Shown piece by piece: positions 1 through 5,881 of a stretch of 7,177 bases of DNA. The stretch's first letter is position 1, and each line of letters opens with the position of its first letter. The translations under genes were made by a program, and so were the position numbers. Source of the DNA: Candidatus Roizmanbacteria bacterium RIFCSPHIGHO2_02_FULL_43_11 (lineage in GTDB: Bacteria > Patescibacteriota > Microgenomatia > UBA1406 > HO2-37-13b); assembly GCA_001789515.1 (NCBI GenBank), contig MFZT01000004.1, positions 1 through 7,177 on the forward strand, given 5' to 3'. The notes under the pieces are model-generated. The model did no database searches. It saw nothing but the letters and a program-made list of their open reading frames with translations, and was not told where the DNA came from.

Positions 1-117
1 CATAGTGTGTGGGCTATACTGATCTCTAGTTCACCTAGTTCACCTAGTTCACCTAGTTCACCTAGTTCACCTAGTTCACCTAGTTCACCTAGTTCACCTA
101 GTTATAACCAGTTCTAA
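1..117 (+). CDS. Possible 3' end of an upstream gene with a (Ser-Ser-Pro)8 C-terminal tail (partial)
   Basis: Read in frame 1 from the left edge, the sequence is open for 38 codons and ends with TAA at 115-117. The residues are HSVWAILIS, then eight Ser-Ser-Pro units, then SYNQF. The 9-bp repeat unit has a TAG in one of its three plus frames, and the other alternative frame (Leu-Val-His) is closed by TGA at 20-22, so only this frame is open from the edge. Its stop lies 7 nt before the ATG of the flavin reductase, a spacing typical of an operon and in keeping with the overlaps downstream. The short stretch VWAILI is hydrophobic and could end a membrane segment or a folded domain; the Ser/Pro tail would be disordered. 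No domain is visible and no function is proposed. The alternative is non-coding tandem-repeat DNA: only about 14 non-repeat codons support the frame, so confidence is limited. Confidence 0.35.
   Translation, partial: HSVWAILISSSPSSPSSPSSPSSPSSPSSPSSPSYNQF
26..103. repeat. 9-bp perfect tandem repeat (ctagttcac, 8 full copies plus 6 nt)
   Basis: Eight identical copies of ctagttcac run from 26 to 97 without a mismatch, followed by a partial copy (ctagtt) at 98-103. The period is a multiple of three, so changes in copy number would keep any reading frame; in frame 1 each unit reads Ser-Ser-Pro. Perfect identity suggests recent slippage or expansion. The array ends 21 nt before the start of the flavin reductase gene, so copy-number change could also alter spacing upstream of that gene. 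It is too short and too regular, and lacks spacers, to be a CRISPR array. Confidence 0.97.
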
Positions 118-124
118 CTAAACG

Positions 125-838
125 ATGTTTCACGATTTTTCAGCACAATTAGTTGAGAAAACAAATCTTGCTGGGCAAGTTTGGAAGTTTCGCTTCAAGA
201 TTGATGGAGAGCCTCTTGTCTTCACAGCAGGACAATATGTATTGCTATGTGTGCAAGATAAAGTACGTCAATACTCAATTTCCTCAAGTAGTCTCCAAGG
301 AGAAACTCTCGATCTCATTGTCGAGTACTTTCCTGGAGGGCTTGCGTCTGAATATCTAAAAATCTTGCAGAATGGAGACTCTGCCCAATTTAAAGGTCCT
401 GCTGGTGTTTTCATCCTGCGAAACACGCCATTAAACAAACTGTTCCTTGCTACTGGTACAGGCATTGCGCCTGAAAAATCTATGATTGAAACATATCTTA
501 CCATCGGTGGCGCAGCACGTCTCTACCTTTTTTTCGGGCTGAAAACGAGAGGAGATGTTTATCTGGCTGAAGAGTTTCAATCCTTGGCCAACCGGCATAA
601 AAATTTCTCCTACACATACTGTCTCTCGCGTGAGAAGTCTTTAGAAGGTCTTGAAGGGGAAGGCTTTATGCAAGGTCATGTGCAGGATGCCGTCAATAAC
701 TTTATGCAATACGGAAATCCCGCTGACTTTGAATACTATGTGTGCGGAAATAAAGACGTTGTGGAGGTGCTCAAAACGTATGCGTCTTCCATTGGAGGTT
801 TACCTGAAAAGATATTCTTTGAGAAGTTTACGGTATGA
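125..838 (+). CDS. Ferredoxin-NADP(+) reductase-like FAD/NAD(P)-binding oxidoreductase
   Basis: A 237-residue single-unit flavin reductase of the ferredoxin-NADP reductase superfamily, expected to be cytoplasmic and to move electrons between NAD(P)H and a partner protein or small acceptor through FAD. The N-terminal beta-barrel has GQY (36-38) and the flavin-binding RxYS motif (R48, Y50, S51), then GGLAS (71-75) and GPAG (91-94). The C-terminal nucleotide-binding half begins with ATGTGIAP (109-116), followed by FFGLKTRGDVY (136-146) with E149/E150, the YVCG motif (205-208) and a terminal FFEKF, matching the family's usual ending. No 2Fe-2S, ferredoxin or membrane domain is fused, so it needs a separate acceptor. 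Differences from the commonest motifs are EKS after GTGIAP and Asn after the CG. The start is the only reasonable ATG; no Shine-Dalgarno site precedes it. The stop overlaps the next gene by ATGA, implying translational coupling. The family is clear; the physiological substrate is unknown. Confidence 0.93.
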   Translation: MFHDFSAQLVEKTNLAGQVWKFRFKIDGEPLVFTAGQYVLLCVQDKVRQYSISSSSLQGETLDLIVEYFPGGLASEYLKILQNGDSAQFKGPAGVFILRNTPLNKLFLATGTGIAPEKSMIETYLTIGGAARLYLFFGLKTRGDVYLAEEFQSLANRHKNFSYTYCLSREKSLEGLEGEGFMQGHVQDAVNNFMQYGNPADFEYYVCGNKDVVEVLKTYASSIGGLPEKIFFEKFTV

Positions 839-2535
839 AATATCGAGTGCTCTTTGCCATCATTCTTGTCTGTGCTTTTCTGCTGCGAGTATACGGTCTA
901 AACTGGGATCAGAATCAACACCTGCATCCAGATGAAAGGTTTCTTGCAATGGTAACTTCTGCTGCAAAGCTGCCGCTATCTTTTGGTGACTATCTTAATC
1001 CAGCCGTTTCAACGCTTAATCCTTATAATCTGAACTTCAACTTTTTTGTATACGGGACGATGCCAATGACACTTGTAAAACTTGTAGCAGTGTGGGGTCG
1101 CGCAGACACGCTTGACGGGATTACTCTCATTGGTCGATTTCTAAGTGCTGTGGCTGACGTAGGAAGTCTTTTAATGGTCTTCCTTATTGCCAGATTTTTC
1201 GAGAAGAAGTATGGGTGGCATTATTCAATCAAAATCCTTGCAGCGTTTTTCTATGGCATTGCTGTCCTGCCCATTCAGCAGGCTCATTATTACACAGTTG
1301 ATACGTTTGCGACCTTCTTCAGTTTTATCTCGCTCTTTGCAGCAATCTTGTATTATCAGAGGCCGCAACTCCGTTTTGCATTAATATCGGCCCTTTGTGT
1401 AGGGCTGGCAATTGGATCGAAAATTGCTTCGGTTTATATCCTTCCCATTTTAGGAATATTTCATATCTGGGGGATACTGAAGCGGAAGGATAGAATGGGA
1501 CCTAAACTTACTCTTGCCACTTTGCACATGGCAGCTTATATTTTGATAGCCTATGTTGCTCTGCGTATGGCTGACCCGCGCATGTTTGAAACAGGGAATA
1601 TTTTTGACCTCACTCTTAATAGGCAATATCTTCAAAACATTGCCCAATTAAAGGATCTTGTTAAAAGAGACTCCCTTTTCCCGCCAACGGTGCAGTGGCT
1701 AAGTAAAACCCCTCTTGTGTTTCCGTTGCAGAACATCGTTTTTTTTGGCCTTGGATGGCCCTATGCGGCACTTGCCGCAACGGGGATCGTTGTCATGTTG
1801 CGTAAAAAAGAAAAAGAAATATGGCTTATCATGCTTTGGATGCTTGCCTTTTTTCTGTATCAGGGGAGCCAGGTTGTGATGACGATGCGCTACTTTTACA
1901 TTCTGTACCCGTTTCTTGCATTATTTGCAGCAATCGGGACTTTTTCAGCAACAGATTTTTTTGTGAAACGGAAACTTCTGCAGAGTATTATTCTTCTGCT
2001 TATTGCAGCATCTGTGTGGCCTTTTGCATTCGTGAGCATCTACTCTAGGCCGCACAGTAGAGTGACGGCATCGAAGTGGATTTTTGAGCATATCCCTGCG
2101 CAATCGCGCATTGTGTATGAGCATTGGGATGACATACTACCCGTGAGTTTGCCAGCACAAGGGAACATTCCCGCACATTTCGCTCAACAATATCAACATA
2201 CTGAATTACCTGTTTTTTACCCGGATACTCCTGCCAAACGAGTAGAAATTGAGCAGAAACTTAGCGAGGCTGACTACTATATTCTTTCAAGCAATAGAGG
2301 ATATGGGAGCATTATGTCTGTTCCGTCACGATACCCGTACATGTCTCAGGTATATCAAGAGCTCTTTGCAGGGAAAAGAGGGTATAGGCTTATCGCAGAT
2401 ATCACCTCATACCCGACGATCAATTTGGGGCTCTGGAGCGTCTCATTTAATGATCAATGGTCGGAAGAGGCTTTCACAGTATATGACCATCCAAGTGTGC
2501 TGATTTATCAGAAGGTGTATGAAAATAGCCCATAG
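835..2535 (+). CDS. GT39-like (GT-C fold) polytopic membrane glycosyltransferase
   Basis: A 566-residue integral membrane protein resembling the dolichyl-phosphate-mannose-protein mannosyltransferase/ArnT group, which transfers a sugar from a polyprenyl-phosphate carrier on the outer face of the membrane. After the first membrane helix (about 5-21) comes the loop LHPDERF (30-36); its D33-E34 pair matches the acidic pair expected in the first outer loop of GT-C enzymes. About ten further helices follow up to residue 404, with AHYYTVDTFATFF (150-162), GLAIGSK (190-196) and RYFYILYP (352-359) resembling recurrent GT39 patterns. Residues 405-566 form a soluble, presumably extracytoplasmic, C-terminal domain with a WIFEHIPAQSRIVYEHWDD segment (414-432). 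The start overlaps the flavin reductase stop by ATGA, with only a weak purine stretch upstream. The last 17 nt overlap the next glycosyltransferase gene. Donor and acceptor cannot be told from the sequence; a surface glycan or protein O-glycosylation role is inference. Confidence 0.88.
   Translation: MKYRVLFAIILVCAFLLRVYGLNWDQNQHLHPDERFLAMVTSAAKLPLSFGDYLNPAVSTLNPYNLNFNFFVYGTMPMTLVKLVAVWGRADTLDGITLIGRFLSAVADVGSLLMVFLIARFFEKKYGWHYSIKILAAFFYGIAVLPIQQAHYYTVDTFATFFSFISLFAAILYYQRPQLRFALISALCVGLAIGSKIASVYILPILGIFHIWGILKRKDRMGPKLTLATLHMAAYILIAYVALRMADPRMFETGNIFDLTLNRQYLQNIAQLKDLVKRDSLFPPTVQWLSKTPLVFPLQNIVFFGLGWPYAALAATGIVVMLRKKEKEIWLIMLWMLAFFLYQGSQVVMTMRYFYILYPFLALFAAIGTFSATDFFVKRKLLQSIILLLIAASVWPFAFVSIYSRPHSRVTASKWIFEHIPAQSRIVYEHWDDILPVSLPAQGNIPAHFAQQYQHTELPVFYPDTPAKRVEIEQKLSEADYYILSSNRGYGSIMSVPSRYPYMSQVYQELFAGKRGYRLIADITSYPTINLGLWSVSFNDQWSEEAFTVYDHPSVLIYQKVYENSP
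2512..2517 (+). promoter_or_regulatory. Shine-Dalgarno-like site inside the upstream gene
   Basis: AAGGTG lies one base before the ATG at 2519, inside the last codons of the preceding glycosyltransferase gene. It is close to the consensus but unusually near the start codon. It supports reinitiation or coupled translation of the second glycosyltransferase from this ATG, since no other well-placed site is nearby. Confidence 0.35.
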
Positions 2536-4222
2536 GAATTATCTCATCATCGGACTACTCTTAAGTATACAAATCATCTTCGTACGCGGATTTGTGTGGC
2601 ACACTGCGTCAATACTTGCAACAGGAGCAAATCTCTTCTTTGTCTATCGACTTTTAAAGAATGAGACCAAACCCCGGGGGGAGAAAATATCAAAACATGT
2701 GATTTTTTTGGGACTCTGTATTCTCCTAAGCGTTGCTCTGGCATTTCATTTTTTTCAGATCAAGACAATGCCTCATGATCTCTACGGCTTTGATGCTGCG
2801 AGGGACGTTAACCAGGTAAAGCAGGTAGCAGAAAATCGCACAGTGTATATTTTATTTCAAAACTTTTCAAAAGAACCGTTGTACTATCACCTGGCTGCGC
2901 TTATATATCCGTTGACACATGATGCTTTTCTGGCGCTTAAGATAGTGGGAGCTCTTGCAGGAGTTGCTGGGAGTATTCTCATGTTTTACTGGGCTTTAAA
3001 AGAGTTTCAGCATGTCTTTGTGGCTCTTGTAACAGGGCTGTTATTTGCAATGAGCAGTTGGCAGCTCTTAATGGAGCGCTATGTTGTTCGCCCGTCGCTT
3101 ATCCCGCTTGTAGTGATTCCTCTTGGATATTTCCTTCTCAAAGCTATTCGATATAAAAGGGAGAAGGACTTTTTCTGGGTTGGAATTTTTACAGCTGCAG
3201 GCTTTTATATCTATACAACGTATTCGATTGTGCCAGTAATCGTGGGGATTTTCTTGGCGGCATACGCTTTACGGTATAAAAGTCGTCACGCGCTCATTAC
3301 TTTTGCTGTAACGTTCATCTTTCTTGCCCCAATGCTCTCGTTCATTGCCCAAAAACCCGATGTGTACTTTCAACGTATGCTGCAAAGGAGGGAGGAGGTT
3401 CAAGCTGCACGGCTAACTTTCACGGATCAACTTTCCTCCTTTGGTAAAAATTATCAACACTCTGTCCAGGGGCTCTTTGTAAAAGGCGCGACCTTTCCAA
3501 CAATGGAAAATACCTCTCCCGGGCAAAAAGCATTTGATACCATAACTACACTTCTCATTCTCGCTGGGATGTCCACAGGCCTTTGGGGCATCAGCAAGCT
3601 CCGAAACGCACTTTCGTTTTTGTTTATTGCTATGGCACTTATCCCAACTTCGAGCATGTCAATTGGTTTTGACATAGAAACGCCGAATTTTCAACGCATG
3701 ATTATAGCTTTTCCGTTTCTTATGCTGTTTGCTGGTAATGCCATTTCGGTGATCTACAATGGCGTGAAGCCGAAATTTATTATTGCTGCTCTTTTGATGG
3801 TGGCTCTAACCCTTTCTGCTCAGGCAAATTTTAAGCGGATGTTTGTTGACTATCCGAACAGTTATCCTTTTGATAACTTGCCCGTTTTTACAGCGATGCA
3901 GTTTGAACATAATAAAGACATAGAGAGTGCGGTCTTGGTTCTTTTTTATATTGATCCAGAAGTGGTGAATATCTATATGTCCGACTCTCGGCGTGTATGG
4001 TATGCACCATCAAGCGGAGTTGCTTTGTATGGATCACCGGCGTACTTTTCTGAAGGAGCAACTTTTGCGGTGGAGCACCCGCAAACGCCTTTAACCCTTT
4101 TTTATATGAAGGGCGAAGATACTCACACGATCACAGAAGGGCGCTCATGCTATGAACCATATAAGCTCCAATCTCCGTATGGCATGCAGGTTCATGTGAT
4201 GCGCTGCAGTGGGAAATTATGA
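2519..4222 (+). CDS. Second GT39-like (GT-C fold) polytopic membrane glycosyltransferase
   Basis: A 567-residue membrane protein with about a dozen hydrophobic helices between residues 8 and 434 and a soluble C-terminal domain (about 436-567). It has two or three helices before the putative catalytic loop instead of one. That loop carries YGFDAARDV (89-97), with D92, R95 and D96 in place of the plain Asp-Glu pair, then KEPLYYHLAAL (118-128), which resembles the EPPLYY motif of GT39 enzymes. SSWQLLMERYVVRPSLIPL (179-197) and NFQRMIIAFP (390-399) are also typical of the group. Apart from one cysteine in a membrane helix (C67), the only cysteines are C544 and C563 in the C-terminal domain, which could pair if that domain lies outside the cell. 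It is probably a polyprenyl-phosphate-sugar transferase for a surface glycan or glycoprotein; substrates are unknown. It overlaps the preceding gene by 17 nt in another frame, and its 3' end overlaps the convergent GT4 gene by 31 nt. Confidence 0.85.
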   Translation: MKIAHRNYLIIGLLLSIQIIFVRGFVWHTASILATGANLFFVYRLLKNETKPRGEKISKHVIFLGLCILLSVALAFHFFQIKTMPHDLYGFDAARDVNQVKQVAENRTVYILFQNFSKEPLYYHLAALIYPLTHDAFLALKIVGALAGVAGSILMFYWALKEFQHVFVALVTGLLFAMSSWQLLMERYVVRPSLIPLVVIPLGYFLLKAIRYKREKDFFWVGIFTAAGFYIYTTYSIVPVIVGIFLAAYALRYKSRHALITFAVTFIFLAPMLSFIAQKPDVYFQRMLQRREEVQAARLTFTDQLSSFGKNYQHSVQGLFVKGATFPTMENTSPGQKAFDTITTLLILAGMSTGLWGISKLRNALSFLFIAMALIPTSSMSIGFDIETPNFQRMIIAFPFLMLFAGNAISVIYNGVKPKFIIAALLMVALTLSAQANFKRMFVDYPNSYPFDNLPVFTAMQFEHNKDIESAVLVLFYIDPEVVNIYMSDSRRVWYAPSSGVALYGSPAYFSEGATFAVEHPQTPLTLFYMKGEDTHTITEGRSCYEPYKLQSPYGMQVHVMRCSGKL

Positions 4223-5322
4223 AATTTTTCTAAAAATGGTCGGACTTTTTTATAATTTTTCTGATACTTCTGAGTGTTCTTCAATACAGCAATAATTTTT
4301 TCAGCTAAATTGTCATGTGTTGCAATCTCCCCAAACTCTGTCTCCAAAACAAGCATACGTGCTCCGGGAACGTTCGTAACAACGATTGGCACACGCTTTT
4401 GTGAAGCCTCAATCTGAGTTAGTGCAAAACATTCAATTCTTGATGAAAGGACAAAAACATCAAGACATTCATAAAAATAGGAAAGGTCTGCGCCAGTAAG
4501 CATGCCGAGAAAAGTGACATGTTTCTTTTGACTTTCAAACAATGCCCGATGCCTGTCATAGAAGGGTTCGTATGCTACGTGCTGACCAGCGAAAACAATA
4601 TGTGCAGATGGTATTTTTTTCAAAATGTCTGGCAAGGCTTGAAACAAGAGATCAAAACCCTTTTCTTCAACAAACCTTCCTGAAATGCCAATGAGTTTAT
4701 GGGCCTTTTTGATGGTGTCCATTTGTTTTTTGAAACTATGTTGTGGTGGCTCTGCAGAAAGCTGAATATCAGGAATATATGGAGCAAACTTTGGCAGGGA
4801 ATAGCGCATCACCCGAGAAAACTCTGCATAGTCGTAAGTAAACGATGAAACAGTATCAGCAAGTACCATTGAGGGAATGGTAAAAAAGTCAAAAAGCAGT
4901 TCAATAAAACGGTGTTTTATGCGATTGCCGGTATGTCTGGGCAGCAAAATGTCTGCCTGATGATAAATAATAAGTTTTTTTCTGAATATTTTTGCAAAAA
5001 GAGCGAGGAAAATAATGTTACTGTTTGGTGAGTTGATAATGACAGTGTTGTACGTTGGCAAAAGTCGAATAAAATCCTTCAGAATTGAAAATGAGTAATG
5101 GGTCCTGCTGATCTGAAACTGATATGGCACTCTAGTGACCGTCACAACGCCGACCTCATGTTTTAAAGCATGCGGATCTGAATGGGTTGTGAGGACATGT
5201 ACCGTGTGCCCTCGTGAGGCAAGGTTGTGCGCTGCGTAAAATATCGACTGAGCCAGCCCTGTCCAATGGGGCGGGTAATACTCTGTCAGGATAAGAATGT
5301 TTTTAGCGGTGAGTTTTGGCAT
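4192..5322 (-). CDS. Glycosyltransferase family 4 (GT-B fold)
   Basis: A cytoplasmic or membrane-peripheral transferase that would add a sugar from a nucleotide-sugar donor to a growing glycan. With the ATG at 5322 it has 376 residues, normal for GT4. The N-terminal domain opens with a beta strand and the loop TEYYPPHWTGLAQS (13-26), the usual YPPxxGG-type region with Thr for the first Gly. The C-terminal domain has GRFVEEKGFDLL (215-226) and, at 293-305, SSRIECFALTQIE, containing the E-x7-E nucleotide-sugar motif (E297, E305). An in-frame TTG at 5340 adds six residues and has an AAGG a few bases upstream, whereas the ATG has no Shine-Dalgarno; I prefer the ATG but cannot exclude the TTG. The gene overlaps the HAD gene by 20 nt (38 nt from TTG), so it is probably co-transcribed with argS and the HAD gene. 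Its last ten codons or so are antisense to the end of the second GT39 gene. Sugar specificity is not visible. Confidence 0.92.
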   Translation of the reverse strand: MPKLTAKNILILTEYYPPHWTGLAQSIFYAAHNLASRGHTVHVLTTHSDPHALKHEVGVVTVTRVPYQFQISRTHYSFSILKDFIRLLPTYNTVIINSPNSNIIFLALFAKIFRKKLIIYHQADILLPRHTGNRIKHRFIELLFDFFTIPSMVLADTVSSFTYDYAEFSRVMRYSLPKFAPYIPDIQLSAEPPQHSFKKQMDTIKKAHKLIGISGRFVEEKGFDLLFQALPDILKKIPSAHIVFAGQHVAYEPFYDRHRALFESQKKHVTFLGMLTGADLSYFYECLDVFVLSSRIECFALTQIEASQKRVPIVVTNVPGARMLVLETEFGEIATHDNLAEKIIAVLKNTQKYQKNYKKVRPFLEKFHNFPLQRIT

Positions 5323-5881
5323 AGCGGGATATATACTCAACGGCCTTTTTTAAATCTGGATACCTGTGGTCATCATGGACAAAGAAATCAAAAAGGTTGT
5401 AAACCCATACAATATGTGAGGGGGTGGTTTTTCGCAAGTGACGTACGATGTCAAGATTGTCTTCAACAAAAATGTCCAGTTTTAATTCTTTTATCATTCT
5501 TTCCTTGAATTCATGCGGTTGTTCATCTTTCTCATTCATGAAATGTCCATGAAAATCTTCACTGATATGCAGTCTGCGTATCCAGCGATGATAATCTTGC
5601 CGAAGGAAGCTGTATCGTGCAGTGATCACATAGGGCTCTATAAGGCCCACATCGCTAAGTCCTTTAATGAGCCAAAACCCCGGTGAAATACGGAAACTTG
5701 AAAGGTGAAAAAGGTGCCATAAAACTTTTTCCCATGTGCGATGCGGAATATGGAATCGGGATTCAATACGGGGAAAGAAGAAGTGTTTAAACGTGCGAAT
5801 GGGGCGCCGGGCAAGTCGTGCAGGATTATAGAGAATCACGCCATCAAGGTCAAAGCCGACACGTATCGGTCTTCTTTTCAT
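5303..5881 (-). CDS. HAD-superfamily hydrolase, 5'(3')-deoxyribonucleotidase-like
   Basis: A 192-residue protein with the haloacid dehalogenase phosphatase motifs in order. Motif I is GFDLDGVI (9-16), with the nucleophile D11 and acid/base D13. Motif II is YVITAR (84-89), with T87. A lysine in the segment HEFKERMIKEL (123-133) is a candidate for motif III. Motif IV is IFVEDN (137-142), with E140/D141 as metal ligands. The layout, with a helical cap between motifs I and II and a late VWVYNLFD segment (158-165), resembles the small NT5C/YqfW-type nucleotidases more than sugar phosphatases, but the substrate cannot be assigned. It should be a Mg-dependent cytoplasmic phosphatase. The ATG overlaps the argS stop as ATGA, so translation is probably coupled; the 3' end overlaps the GT4 start. 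The cap region is rich in aromatic and basic residues (His, Phe, Arg), which is mildly unusual. Confidence 0.82.
   Translation of the reverse strand: MKRRPIRVGFDLDGVILYNPARLARRPIRTFKHFFFPRIESRFHIPHRTWEKVLWHLFHLSSFRISPGFWLIKGLSDVGLIEPYVITARYSFLRQDYHRWIRRLHISEDFHGHFMNEKDEQPHEFKERMIKELKLDIFVEDNLDIVRHLRKTTPSHIVWVYNLFDFFVHDDHRYPDLKKAVEYISRYAKTHR

Noticed and set aside
15..20. TATACT as a -10 promoter element, and TATAAC at 103-108 as a second one
   Set aside because: Neither has a good -35 box at 16-18 nt: the TTCACC copies fall at spacings of 13 or 22 nt from 103. Both also lie inside the possible upstream reading frame or its end.
1..100. Minus-strand open frame through the repeat (Glu-Leu-Gly units)
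   Set aside because: It starts just after a TAA and contains no ATG, GTG or TTG start before running off the left edge.
26..103. Tandem repeats as a CRISPR array
   Set aside because: The unit is only 9 bp and directly abutting, with no unique spacers and no cas genes nearby.
23..121. Alternative open frame giving a Leu-Val-His repeat
   Set aside because: It is closed upstream by TGA at 20-22 and has no start codon before the repeat, so it cannot be a gene end or a credible small gene.
125..838. Recoding of TGA as glycine (as in SR1/Gracilibacteria)
   Set aside because: TGA ends the flavin reductase, the second GT39, GT4 and argS frames at the expected family C-termini, so the standard code fits.
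3384..3399. Strong purine-rich Shine-Dalgarno-like run (AGGAGG) inside the second GT39 gene
   Set aside because: No ATG, GTG or TTG follows at a usable distance in a long frame; it simply encodes Gln-Arg-Arg-Glu-Glu-Val. At most it could cause a translational pause.
4224..4260. Possible terminator: ATTTTT/AAAAAT inverted repeat followed by T-runs after the plus-strand block
   Set aside because: The stem is all A/T with a loop of about two bases, so it would be weak, and it lies within the coding sequence of the GT4 gene. No GC-rich hairpin was found.
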